The translations under genes were made by a program, and so were the position numbers. Shown here piece by piece: positions 8,956 through 17,147 of a stretch of DNA of 64,000 nt (positions within the stretch are counted from its first letter, which is position 1; every line of letters begins with the position of its first letter). Below the pieces are notes generated by a model. It had not been told where the DNA came from. It ran no database searches and was given only the letters and a program-made list of their open reading frames with translations. The stretch comes from CS4-C045 sp963844115 (GTDB lineage: Bacteria; Planctomycetota; Planctomycetia; Pirellulales; UBA7805). Where the stretch lies: the NCBI GenBank assembly GCA_963844115.1, contig CAWJNN010000009.1:1-64000 (forward strand), read 5' to 3'.

Positions 8956-9092
8956 ACCGCTAACGGTTATCATGTTGGTCGCCGCCATTACCAGAGCAAG
9001 CGACCTTGAATAGCCAGTAATTGTAACAAACCGGACAGCGCACAAGAACCAAAGCGGCGATGCGCAGCACTCTGCCCACATGTTAGCAGTCT
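8956..9092 (-). repeat. attC-like repeat, copy 1
   Basis: About 137 bp. Read on the minus strand the ends are inverted, ACTGCTAAC at one side and GTTAGCGGT at the other, and inner parts (CATCGCCGC and GGCGGCGACC) can pair. The core TCCGGTTTGTTACAATTACT is shared with copy 2. It lies just downstream of the 9109-9408 gene. The layout (one small gene, then one long imperfect palindrome) is what integron cassettes look like. Confidence 0.6.
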
Positions 9093-9108
9093 CGGCCGCG
9101 CCTCTTGA

Positions 9109-9408
9109 TTATGCCACAGGTTTGCAACGCCCCTTGGTAAAGAACGCTACCACGGCGCCGATTCCTGCACCCACCAGCATTACGAGCGCAAGAGGCAGCA
9201 GGAAGTCTGCGTCAAAATGAAAAACTGCTCTCAGTCGTTGCGGCCACGGTTTTTCCGGAAATCCGACAATGGCGATAATTAGGCCCAAGAGCGTGAAGCC
9301 GCAGAGTGCCAATAATGCACCAGAAATCATGAATCGAAAACCACGCCGGGATGCACCTTGTGGTAGTGCCTCTTGAATATCTTGCGAAGACTCATAGGGA
9401 TTAGTCAT
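9109..9408 (-). CDS. Small two-helix membrane protein of planctomycete type
   Basis: 99 residues starting MTNPYESSQDIQ, an N-terminus often seen in short planctomycete membrane proteins. Two hydrophobic segments follow (about residues 27-48, FMISGALLALCGFTLLGLII, and 70-90, FLLPLALVMLVGAGIGAVVA), then a basic tail. No catalytic motif is visible and no function is assigned. It sits alone between attC-like copies 1 and 2, on the same strand as the other small genes, as expected for a single-gene cassette. Confidence 0.65.
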   Translation of the reverse strand: MTNPYESSQDIQEALPQGASRRGFRFMISGALLALCGFTLLGLIIAIVGFPEKPWPQRLRAVFHFDADFLLPLALVMLVGAGIGAVVAFFTKGRCKPVA

Positions 9409-9418
9409 CGATTCAGGA

Positions 9419-9553
9419 ACTGCTAACGGTTAGCATGTCGGTCGCCGCCGTCACCAAGGCGAACCAACTTAAACAGCCAGTAATTGTAACAAACCGGACT
9501 GAGTTAAAGAACCAATGCGGCGATGCGCAGCACTATGCCGACATGTTGGCAGT
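9419..9553 (-). repeat. attC-like repeat, copy 2
   Basis: About 135 bp. On the minus strand it runs from ACTGCCAACATGTCGG to CCGACATGCTAACC and GTTAGCAGT. The outer nine bases are inverted with one mismatch, and ATGTCGG/CCGACAT and TCGCCGC/GCGGCGA form inner arms. It separates the 9558 and 9109 genes. Confidence 0.6.
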
Positions 9554-9557
9554 CGTC

Positions 9558-9908
9558 TCAGTGAGTCCAGAAGTAAGAGTTTATCGAACCATCTCCACGC
9601 AAGAAAAGCGACAGGCACCCCATATCTGACAATCCGAACGTCTTGTCTTCATCGCAGTAACAATCGCCGTCTGGGGTGTTCTCAAGGGTGAGCGGCTCTT
9701 TTCGATTCACAAAGGGATGAGGCCATTCGGGAACGCTTTGAATCGGTCCCAGACTGCAAATGTAGCGACCGTCAATCCAGTCGATATTTTCATCAACACT
9801 AGGTACGCCCCCGATCTTCGGCGCACGTCGCGCCCAGAACGAAGGCGACCCGCGTAGCGGGCTTTGCGGCAAATCTATGGCAAGCGTTGGATGTGCGACG
9901 TTACCCAT
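9558..9908 (-). CDS. Hypothetical protein, possibly a DUF1963-like fragment
   Basis: Up to 116 residues. PKIGGVPSV, then SLGPIQSVPEWPHPF, and a C-terminal GLSDMGCLSLFLRGDGSI vaguely match the middle and end of DUF1963/YwqG-type proteins, which would make this a truncated member. It overlaps the 3' end of the doc-like gene by about 34 bases if the first ATG is used; a later start would remove the overlap. Function unknown. It is followed directly by attC-like copy 2. Confidence 0.4.
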   Translation of the reverse strand: MGNVAHPTLAIDLPQSPLRGSPSFWARRAPKIGGVPSVDENIDWIDGRYICSLGPIQSVPEWPHPFVNRKEPLTLENTPDGDCYCDEDKTFGLSDMGCLSLFLRGDGSINSYFWTH

Positions 9909-10261
9909 TCAAGGAGTTCTTCCCGTGAGAGATCTCCGGCCGCCAAAGTGAGAATGACCCTTTCCGCATCGTCAACATCGGCGACAAGTTCGTAGCCATT
10001 CATGACCAGAAACGTTTCCATAGCGGCATGGCCGATCCGCTTGTTGCCGTCCACGAACGGATGATTCATGACAAGCGAGAAGCACAACGCTGTCGCTTTG
10101 GACGCGATGGTTGGATATAGTTGCTCACCGCCGAATGCCATCTGGGGCTGAGCGACTGCGGATTCGACGCCGCCCAACTCGCGCACGCCGTCTGCGCCGC
10201 CGGACTGTTCGATGACACGGCGATGAAGATCGAGAACCTCGGCCAGCGTGAGATAGCGCAT
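9875..10261 (-). CDS. doc: Doc-type Fic-domain toxin (death-on-curing)
   Basis: 128 residues. It has LHRRVIEQSGG near the N-terminus and the Fic core HPFVDGNKRIGHAAMETFL, matching H-x-F-x-[DE]-G-N-K-R of the Doc subgroup. Doc proteins phosphorylate EF-Tu and stop translation unless bound by their antitoxin. The ATG at 10261 shares one base with the stop of the upstream antitoxin gene, the classic antitoxin-toxin arrangement. Its position in a run of small genes separated by attC-like repeats fits the frequent presence of toxin-antitoxin pairs in integron cassette arrays. Confidence 0.88.
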   Translation of the reverse strand: MRYLTLAEVLDLHRRVIEQSGGADGVRELGGVESAVAQPQMAFGGEQLYPTIASKATALCFSLVMNHPFVDGNKRIGHAAMETFLVMNGYELVADVDDAERVILTLAAGDLSREELLEWVTSHIQRLP

Positions 10262-10455
10262 CAACTCAGCCGCCGATAGAGTTCTCGGTTCTTGTCGAGG
10301 ACGAATTTCGCGGCGCGATCGAAGTCATCGGCCGGTCGCGTCAGTAGATCGTTAACGGCTGCCTTGGCTAATTCGCGGGCGTCGACACCAAGTTCGCGAG
10401 CGCGCTCTTCGAGCCGTGCCGATTGTTCGTCGTCTAGGTGGAGAGAAAAGGACAT
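10261..10455 (-). CDS. Antitoxin partner of the Doc toxin
   Basis: 64 residues from the ATG at 10455: a short N-terminal strand (MSFSLHLDDEQSARLEERAR) and a helix typical of ribbon-helix-helix antitoxins, then DDFDRAAKFVLDKNRELYRR, a C-terminal segment that would bind the toxin. It lies directly upstream of doc and overlaps it by one base. It should neutralise Doc and repress the operon. A longer upstream reading to 10677 is open only because it crosses the repeat, so I reject it. Confidence 0.75.
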   Translation of the reverse strand: MSFSLHLDDEQSARLEERARELGVDARELAKAAVNDLLTRPADDFDRAAKFVLDKNRELYRRLS

Positions 10456-10470
10456 TTCGTGTATCTCGAT

Positions 10471-10603
10471 CTGCAACGGGAAACATGTTGGTCGCCGCTC
10501 GTTATCAAAGCGAGCGATCTTAAACTGCCAGTTGATTATAGCAAACCGGACTAACCTGAAATTGCCAAATCGGCGATGGGCGCAGCCCACCTTCCCGCCA
10601 GTC
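10471..10603 (-). repeat. attC-like repeat, copy 3
   Basis: About 133 bp, the most divergent copy. It keeps GCGGCGACCAACATG, the TAAACTGCCAGT / AGTCCGGTTTGC core and CCATCGCCG, but the outer CTAAC/GTTAG ends are decayed. It overlaps the 3' end of the 10551-11096 gene and precedes the antitoxin start. Confidence 0.5.
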
Positions 10604-11096
10604 TTTGTTGGCGGCCCTTCGAGTCGGATGTAGGCTGTTGCGATTCTCGCTTTGGTTTCTTGGCGCGTTTGGTCCAACCAGGATACTGCCGCGTTACCAA
10701 ATCTTTGTCGCCGAACCGGCTACCGATCAGATATGCACCCATACTCCAGCTAAAGCCATCAGCTTCAACACCGGGTGTGAGATACGTCGCCTTCTGGGAA
10801 TCGTGGACCTTCTGAAACGCCTTGTTGTCGGGCACAATCGTGTACGCCAGATCGGCGGTCGCCCAGAGCGTGGCAATACAGAAACGTGGCTCCTTCTCTG
10901 TGATCTCTTCCAGCAGGACGGCGTATCCTATCCACGATGGAATGACGCCAATGACGCGGGCTGGAAATGGCTGTTCAGGCGTAATTCGGTTGTCGTGCCA
11001 CAGCTTCGTCGGCTCTGCGGCAGTGGCCACGGTGGCGACAGCAAAAGCGAACAGTGCCAGGAAGGAACACAGCAATGGAGATCGGACAACGTGCAT
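10551..11096 (-). CDS. Secreted hypothetical protein
   Basis: 181 residues with a clear signal peptide (hydrophobic core LLCSFLALFAFAVATVATA, cleavage near AAEP). The mature part has no motif I recognise; FSWSMGAYLIGSRFGDKDLV is its most distinctive piece, and the C-terminus is lysine-rich before running into repeat copy 3. It is the first gene after the promoter at 11338-11367 and repeat copy 4. Function unknown; the protein probably acts in the periplasm or outside. Confidence 0.6.
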   Translation of the reverse strand: MHVVRSPLLCSFLALFAFAVATVATAAEPTKLWHDNRITPEQPFPARVIGVIPSWIGYAVLLEEITEKEPRFCIATLWATADLAYTIVPDNKAFQKVHDSQKATYLTPGVEADGFSWSMGAYLIGSRFGDKDLVTRQYPGWTKRAKKPKRESQQPTSDSKGRQQRLAGRWAAPIADLAISG

Positions 11097-11110
11097 ATCA
11101 ATGTTCTAAG

Positions 11111-11260
11111 AACTGCCAACGGTTAGCCTGTCGGTCGCCGCTACCCAACCAAGGGAAGCAGCGTCAAATCACCGATTCATTGAAACAAACAGGACGAACG
11201 CTAAACTGCCAATGCGGCGACGGCACAAGTCAAGAGACTCGGAATGTGTTGCCCAACGGT
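11111..11260 (-). repeat. attC-like repeat, copy 4
   Basis: About 150 bp. It keeps GTCGCCGCATTGGCAGTTTA, CCTGTTTGTT and GCGGCGACCGACAGGCTAACC, and ends GTTGGCAGT on the minus strand. It is the right-most copy, between the upstream promoter and the first small gene. Confidence 0.55.
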
Positions 11261-11512
11261 TTTCTGTCAGACAAAGTGTCGCATAAGTAGTTAAGTTTCC
11301 CTGCTTAGGCGACGTCTCATTTATGGACACTTGTTGTATTATATTTGATCCGTTGAGGTTACGGCAATCGAGGGGTCAAAAACATGCCTCCGACTACCGG
11401 CTGACTGCGGCCTGAGGAGAAACGATACCCGAGGAGATACGAGGAGAAACGGTTCCAGGAGATCTGTCGCACTCAAGGCAGAATCAAATGAGTTCCGCGC
11501 CGAATTGGGGAA
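11261..11512. other. Intergenic region between the small-gene array and the SHD1/STN protein
   Basis: No gene is supported here. Besides the minus-strand promoter it contains purine-rich direct repeats (GAGGAGAAACG and GAGGAGATACG, about 11415-11455) of unknown role. Confidence 0.4.
11338..11367 (-). promoter_or_regulatory. Minus-strand promoter reading into the small-gene array
   Basis: On the minus strand TTGCCG (11367-11362) and a perfect TATAAT (11343-11338) are separated by 18 bases. Transcription would run leftward through repeat copy 4 into the small genes. Its place at the upstream end of the array is where a cassette promoter (Pc) would be. Confidence 0.55.
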
Positions 11513-12798
11513 CTACCTTTTCGCTTTGCGCAGGTTCTGGATCAGACGGTACACCAGCAAGTGTCCGTGGACCGTCTGGCTAACCGTGAGTTGTCCCGGT
11601 CCGGCCTCTACAGAGGTTGAACCCTTGGTCTCATCCCACGTGTGCGGTTCCAAAGCCTTTGTAATGGCCTCAACCAGCTGATCCCCATTCGCGACGCTTG
11701 CCAGATCCTTGACGTGATATGTTTTCTGAATCAAGTTCTGAGCGGCCGCCAGGCGAGTCGTAATGACGATGCCCCTTTTGGATATCGACCAGGTAACCGT
11801 TGGCTCGACCGAACGCAACACGATGTTCAGAGCTGCGCGAAACTGACGCGCTCCACACGAATCGTAACAGGAGTTGCAAGATTCACGCCGACAGCGGCGA
11901 GCGCAGCTTTGTCGAGATCTATTATCAGTGTGCGATTCTTGCGAAAGTGGTCCAGGATCTCGCTGAACGGTTTTTCGTCGAATGTCAGGCTAATCTTGGC
12001 ATCAAGATTTATGGTTGGACCGGTCAATGCGCCAGGCGGTATGGGCCGGACGGATTTCTCAAAGTTCTTGGCAATCTCGAACTGAACGTTCCACGTCTGA
12101 TTTACCATGATCGCATCGCGGAGTCCCACGATAGCCCCAAGGCCCCCATCCTTGTCCCAGCTGTCTGGTTCGACAGTTTTCATGATCTCGGCTTGCAATT
12201 GCGGCAGATCGGTACCTGTCGCCGTTTGATAAACGACCGGTACGTAAAGCTGGTTACCTTCGGTCGTAATCAAAATCACTTCGTTCTGAACGTCCCAGAT
12301 CAGTTCGACGGGCTGCAAAATATCGTTGAGAACGTCGCGTAATTGCGATTTGCGCCGTATCAACGAGACGGGAGTTTCAACTTGGATACCCGCCTTTGCC
12401 AGCGCTGGACGGTCCAGCATGATTTCCACGCCTGCCTTTTCGCGTAGCTGGTCGACGACTTCGGTCAGCGGGGTTGCTTTGAAGTTCAGGCGGATGTTCT
12501 TTGCGAGCCCGCGGCGGATAGCTTTCTCACCACCTTCCACGCTGGCACCGTTAACCGCTGGTTTCCGGGGTGGTCGCCACCGCCCGGATCGCTTGAGGAC
12601 ATATTCCTGGTCTGCTGCACTGAGACTGCGAATAGCGATCCGGATCGTCTTTCCGTCGGGCTTTCGAAGAGCAACCTTATCTCCGATCACCTCGAGGAAT
12701 TCGGCCTCCAACTTTTGCTGTCCAGAGGTCCATGTGCGAGCATCTACCGGGGTAGGGACGAGCATCAATGCTGCCCCAACGATGAAAAGGTATCTCAT
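11513..12798 (-). CDS. Exported SHD1-domain protein with two STN/secretin-N-like repeats, frameshifted
   Basis: From the ATG at 12798: signal peptide (YLFIVGAALMLVPTPVDA), then an SHD1-like domain (RTWTSGQQKLEAEF, LRKPDGKTIRIAIRSLSAAD), common in planctomycetes. Two STN-like units follow, the first with LTEVVDQLREKAGVEIMLD and LRDVLNDILQPVELIW, the second with FSEILDHFRKNRTLIIDLD. The frame breaks near 11818 (a T run appears one base short) and resumes as LRSVEPTVTWSISKRGIVIT to the stop at 11513. The join restores the second unit exactly. The protein is probably periplasmic or outer-membrane associated; function unknown. Confidence 0.7.
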
Positions 12799-12837
12799 TG
12801 CCTCCGCCTCATAACTTCAGCGATCAAGTCAGGAATT

Positions 12838-13927
12838 TTAACGCACCACGCGGCCGGTGCCCGGACCGGACATCAGCGTACGGATCTCGTCGACGGTCGA
12901 AAAATTGAAGTCGCCGACGGTCGAATGAGCGAGGCATGACGCGGCGGTTGCGAAGCGCAACGCAGCAGCATCGTCGGAAAACGCATCAGAGCTTAGCGCG
13001 AACATCAGGCCTGCCGCAAAGGCGTCACCGCCGCCGACGCGGTCGACAATATTGCGGATCTCGTACGGAGCATACTCGCCACTGGCTTCAGGGGCGAACA
13101 CGGCCTGGTCATCCGCCGCGTTATATAACATTGCTCCCCAGTTGTTATGGGACGCAGAAATGCTGGCGCAACGTCGTCGCGACTTTGCGAATACTGGAAA
13201 ATTGTTGAACCACTTGCCGAGCGACGTCCGGATAGGCGCTGACGTCGACTCGGCCGGCGCTAACGTCGCTGCCGCCGGCTTGAATCCCCAGTACGTCCTG
13301 GCAATCTTCTTCATTCGCTATCAACAGGTCAACATGCGGCAACACCCGGCGCATGACCTGGCCAGCCAGATCTTGAGGCGCAACATTGGAATCCCATCGC
13401 CACAATTTTGTCCGAAAATTCAGGTCGCAAGAAACCGTGACTCCCAGCGCCTGCGCCTGCTGCACGGCCTGAATCGTCGCATCTGCTGCATTTCGAGAAA
13501 TTGCGGGTGTTATTCCGGTAACGTGCAGCCAGTGTGAATCGGCCAAAATCGACTGCCAGTCGTATTCGGAGGAAGGCGTCAGGCTGATTGCCGAATTCTC
13601 GCGATCGTAAACCACCTGACTTGGCCTTTGGTTCGCTCCGTTTTCAATAAAACATATCCCCACGCGCCCGCGGTCGACCTGCAGAACGTGGCGAGTATCC
13701 ATGCTTGTTGCGTTCAACTGGCTCATGACGGCTTCTGCGAGCGGGTTTTTGGGCAATGCGGTTACGTAGCGCACATCGACGCCGAGCGTCGCCAGGGACG
13801 CGGCCACATTGGCCTCGGCCCCCGCCAAGGTCAATTCGAGGCGGCCGGGAATCGATTGCCGAAAACGCAGCATGCCCGTGGGGCTCATCCGAATCATGAC
13901 TTCGCCGAAGGTTACGAACCGCCCCAT
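12838..13927 (-). CDS. kdgK: 2-keto-3-deoxygluconate kinase (PfkB family), frameshifted
   Basis: PfkB sugar kinase of about 362 residues. N-terminal FVTFGEVMIRMSP and LTLAGAEANVAASLATLG (the GG-like sugar-binding loop), middle VSCDLNFRTKLW, which in KDG kinases contacts the acid sugar, and the C-terminal ATP/anion-hole signature VDRVGGGDAFAAGLMFAL with catalytic Asp. Frame changes near 13163 and homology continues immediately. KDG kinase phosphorylates 2-keto-3-deoxygluconate to KDPG. It starts three bases after the KDPG aldolase stop, with AAAGGAG inside the aldolase end as ribosome-binding site, so the two are one operon. Confidence 0.82.
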
Positions 13928-13930
13928 CCA

Positions 13931-14596
13931 TCAAGCTCCTTTACGAACGGAATCGACAATCTGTCTCGCTTCGATTGCCTTGTCGGTGATGGTTTGCCAT
14001 TGTTCCGCCTGGATCACGTCGGCTGGCGCCAACCACGATCCGCCGACCGCCAGGACGAAGGGCGCAGCAAGGTAATCGGTGACGTTGCCAGTGTTCAGTC
14101 CACCCAGCGGAAAGAACTTCAGTCCCAAATGAGCGTATGGGGCCCGCAGGCTGGTCAGCATCTTCATTCCGCCCGACGGTTCCGCTGGGAAGAATTTCAG
14201 CTCTCGACAGCCCAACTCCAGCGCGGCCTCGATATCCGAGGGTGTCATGACGCCGGGCGCAAAGGGTAATCCCTTCTGTTGGGCGTGCTGGACGACGCGG
14301 GGATTGAGACCGGGCGCGACCGCATACGCCGCGCCGGCTTCGACAACTTGATCGACCTGCTGTTCCGTCAGGACTGTCCCTACACCGGGCAGCATCTCCG
14401 GCACGTGTTGTCGCACTTCCTTGAGACATTCGACGGCAGACGAAGTGCGCAGGGTAAGCTCCATGGCGTCGATGCCACCCGCCAACAAAGCTTTCGCCAC
14501 CGGCATCGCATGCTGGACCTGATCAATGACCAGGACCGCAATGATACCTGAGCGATGGATGCGGTTGAGCGTCTCTTGTGGAAACTGCGATTGCAC
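13931..14596 (-). CDS. eda: KDPG aldolase
   Basis: About 221 residues from a GTG at 14596. SGIIAVLVIDQ, the catalytic-glutamate region GGIDAMELTLRTSSAVE, LPGVGTVLTEQQVDQVVEAG, PGVMTPSDIEAALELG and the Schiff-base lysine in LKFFPAEPSGG all match the KDPG/KHG aldolase family, as does FFPLGGLNTGN. It cleaves KDPG to pyruvate and glyceraldehyde 3-phosphate. The GTG is chosen because family members begin 10-15 residues before the IIAV strand; further upstream ATGs add an unrelated basic stretch. Together with the kinase it completes ketodeoxygluconate use, for example from pectin, alginate or ulvan-type uronates. Confidence 0.88.
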   Translation of the reverse strand: MQSQFPQETLNRIHRSGIIAVLVIDQVQHAMPVAKALLAGGIDAMELTLRTSSAVECLKEVRQHVPEMLPGVGTVLTEQQVDQVVEAGAAYAVAPGLNPRVVQHAQQKGLPFAPGVMTPSDIEAALELGCRELKFFPAEPSGGMKMLTSLRAPYAHLGLKFFPLGGLNTGNVTDYLAAPFVLAVGGSWLAPADVIQAEQWQTITDKAIEARQIVDSVRKGA

Positions 14597-14950
14597 GTTC
14601 GGGAACCTATGAAGTAAAGCGATTGATTCAGGGGATGCAAACTTGCGTGTTTTATACGATTCGGTGTACTCACCGTGTCTTACGCTAGTTTGTTTTGTGC
14701 GACGGAGACGCCAACGTGCAAACCTGCAACTTGCGAACGGCGACATCATTATCGCCTGCCGCGCGACCGATTCCAAGAAGCCGCGCGGTTCGTAATTACG
14801 CCTTTAGGTGGCAAATTGATTTGCTGAGCCGCCTAAAGGCGGAACTACAAGCGACGCTGCGGTGCAGGTTGGAAGTCACAATTAATCCGCTACAATGACG
14901 GCCAACGCCAACGAGTTTACAACACCAGCGAGTTCACGTAGGAGTCCGTC
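14597..14950. other. Intergenic region with a strong hairpin
   Basis: The divergent gap between the KDPG aldolase and a + strand gene. At 14799-14841 CGCCTTTAGGTGGC pairs with GCCGCCTAAAGGCG across a 15-base loop (one G-T pair). There is no T run, so this is more likely a repeat palindrome than a terminator. No gene is supported. Confidence 0.6.
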
Positions 14951-15872
14951 ATGCTGCAGCACGAATCGGTTTCGCGTCGACGTTTTATCCAAGGTTCGGC
15001 CGCGTTGGCTGCCGTGACCCCGTTTATCGCTGCGGGAAGTGATATCAGCGCGGACTCCTCAGGCGTCTCGCTAAAGGGAAGTATCTTCAAGACGCTGAAG
15101 ATCGGCATGGTGGGAGTGAAGGGGTCGCTGACCGACAAATTCAACGCGGCCAAGGCAGCGGGATTTGCGGGCATCGAAATGGATTCGCCAGGAATGAACG
15201 TCGATGAAACGCGCACCGCCACTGCGGCGACAGGTCTTCCGGTTGATGGCACCGTCGTCTCGTCGCACTGGAATATCCGGCACACGGATCCCAAGCCGGA
15301 GACCCGGGCCAAGGCCCTGGAACATCTGAAAACGGCGATTCGCGACACCCATGCCGTCGGCGGTCATACAGCGCTCTTGGTTGTCGGCCATGGCAAAGAT
15401 GGTGACGAGGACGAGATTTGGCGGCGATCGATTGACAATATTGCGCAGGCCGTTCCGCTGGCAGCTGAACTTGGCGTCGTCATTGCGATCGAAAATGTCT
15501 GGAATCAATTTCTGTATGATCATGATGGAAACTCAGAGCAAACGGCGGCGAAGTTCGTGAAATTCGTCGATGAATTCAACTCGCCATGGGTGGGCATGCA
15601 GTTTGATATCGGCAACCACTGGAAGTACGGCAACACGGGCGACTGGATCCGCACGCTCGGTCGCCGCATTGTCAAACTGGATGCCAAGGGCTTTGATCGC
15701 AAGATGGACAAGTTCACCAAGATCGGCGAAGGCGACCTCGATTGGGCCGACGTGCGCAAGGCGCGTGCAGGAGATTAACTTTGTCGGCTGGTGTGCCGCC
15801 GAAGTGGAAGGCGGCGACGAAGCGCGGTTGCGTGAGATCTCGGCCAATATGGACCGGGTGTTCGATCTCTGA
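14951..15872 (+). CDS. Exported sugar phosphate isomerase/epimerase-like TIM barrel, frameshifted near its end
   Basis: SRRRFIQGSAALAAVTPF is a twin-arginine signal. The rest is an AP-endonuclease-2-type TIM barrel: GFAGIEMDSPGMN, LLVVGHGKDGDED, VIAIENVWNQFLYD, VGMQFDIGNHWKYG and IVKLDAKGFDRKMD carry the metal-binding His/Glu/Asp positions expected on the barrel strands. The frame breaks near 15768, and the last barrel strand (INFVGWCAAEVEGGDEARL) continues in another frame to a stop at 15872. Such Tat-exported proteins are expanded in planctomycetes and probably act on sugars in the periplasm. Exact substrate unknown. Confidence 0.78.
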
Positions 15873-15873
15873 A

Positions 15874-15981
15874 CGTCGAACGCTCAACATCGAACGTCCA
15901 ACGTCGAAAGCGAAATTCGAACAAACTTGGACGTTGGGCGTTGGATGTTGGATGTTCAACGTTGGACGTTCGAAGTTCCCC
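15874..15981. repeat. Short repeat cluster (GAACGTCCAACATCGAAC-like), left of hemB
   Basis: Runs of CGAACGT(C)CAACGTC-type units, followed by their inverse (TTGGACGTTGGGCGTTGGATG). The cluster has partners at 17021-17140. The last eight or so codons of hemB (TSNVQR) are made of this repeat. Confidence 0.8.
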
Positions 15982-16978
15982 AGCCGGCCAATTCTTTGGC
16001 CCAGTAGGTGAGGATAATTCCCGCCCCGGCACGGTGGATGGCGGTCAACGTTTCGCGCACGATCTTTTGTTCGTCGATCCAGCCTTTTTCGGCGGCTGCC
16101 TTGACCATACTGAACTCGCCCGACACGTTGTAGGCCGCGACGGGGACACCGGGAAAGCGGTCGCGGACCTGGCGGATGATGTCCAGATAGGCCAGGGCCG
16201 GTTTGATCATAACGATATCCGCGCCTTCGGCCAGGTCGAGCTCGACTTCGCGCAGAGCCTGGCCTGCTGCCGCCGCGGGGTCCATCTGATAACTACGGCG
16301 ATCGCCGAATTGGGGCGTGCTTTCCGCCGCGTCTCGAAACGGGCCGTAGAAGGCACTCGCGTACTTGGCAGCGTAGCTCATGATCGGGACGTGCTGATAA
16401 CCCGCGCCGTCCAACGAACGACGAATCGCGCCGACCATGCCATCCATCATGCCACTGGGCGCCACCATATCGCAACCGGCACGGGCATGACTAACAGCCT
16501 GGCGTCCTAGTAATTCCAGTGTTGCGTCGTTGTCGACGTCCATCTGTCCGGACTTGTCGGTCAATACGCCGCAGTGACCGTGATCGGTGTATTCGCAGAA
16601 ACAGACGTCCGTAATCGTCAAGAGATCTGGTGCCGCTTCCTTGATCGCCGTCAGACCTTGTTGAACGATTCCCGTGTCACTGAACGAGTCGCTGCCTTCG
16701 GCGTCTTTCGTTGCGGGAATTCCGAACAGAATCACACCGCCCAAACCCAGATCAGCGGCCTGGCGGGCTTCCTTGGCTGCCTCATCGGGCGACAGCTGAA
16801 AATGGCCCGGCATCGAGGCGATGGGTTGCCGTTGGTCTGTCCCCGGCCGAATGAACAGCGGCAGGATCAACTTCCCAGGCGAGATAGTAACTTCCTGCAG
16901 TAGTCCGCGCACGGCCGCATGACCGCGCAGCCGCCGCAAACGAGTCGTTGGAAAACCGGAACCTGAGGAAGCAAACAT
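15956..16978 (-). CDS. hemB: Porphobilinogen synthase (delta-aminolevulinate dehydratase)
   Basis: About 340 residues. It has the zinc-binding loop DVCFCEYTDHGHCG, the Schiff-base lysines in MSYAAKYASAFYGPFRDA and DIVMIKPALAYLD, and VAAYNVSGEFSMVKAAAEKG. It condenses two 5-aminolevulinate molecules to porphobilinogen in haem and corrin synthesis. ATG at 16978 is preferred over TTG at 16981. The C-terminal residues are encoded by the adjacent repeat cluster, so the natural end may have been replaced by repeat insertion. No other haem gene is adjacent. Confidence 0.95.
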   Translation of the reverse strand: MFASSGSGFPTTRLRRLRGHAAVRGLLQEVTISPGKLILPLFIRPGTDQRQPIASMPGHFQLSPDEAAKEARQAADLGLGGVILFGIPATKDAEGSDSFSDTGIVQQGLTAIKEAAPDLLTITDVCFCEYTDHGHCGVLTDKSGQMDVDNDATLELLGRQAVSHARAGCDMVAPSGMMDGMVGAIRRSLDGAGYQHVPIMSYAAKYASAFYGPFRDAAESTPQFGDRRSYQMDPAAAAGQALREVELDLAEGADIVMIKPALAYLDIIRQVRDRFPGVPVAAYNVSGEFSMVKAAAEKGWIDEQKIVRETLTAIHRAGAGIILTYWAKELAGWGTSNVQR

Positions 16979-17020
16979 CAATCTAGTCTAAATGGCAGTA
17001 ACCGCTTCGACAAGAACAGG

Positions 17021-17140
17021 GAAAGAACGTCGAACGTCCAACATCGAACTTCCAACGTCGAAATAGGATGTGACCTGCTACGTTGAACGTTGAACGTTGG
17101 ACGTTCGATGTTGAACGTTCGATGTTGGACGTTCTTCCGT
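17021..17140. repeat. Short repeat cluster, right of hemB
   Basis: Same family as 15874-15981: GAACGTCGAACGTCCAACATC units and the reverse orientation (GAACGTTGGACGTTCGATG) in one block. The two clusters bracket hemB as inverted copies. Confidence 0.8.
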
Positions 17141-17147
17141 TCTTCCG

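Noticed and set aside
10456..10677. Longer N-terminus for the Doc antitoxin
   Set aside because: The extension crosses attC-like repeat copy 3 and has no homology; the ATG at 10455 gives a normal antitoxin.
14799..14841. Rho-independent terminator
   Set aside because: The hairpin is strong but no T-run follows on either strand, and it lies between divergent genes.
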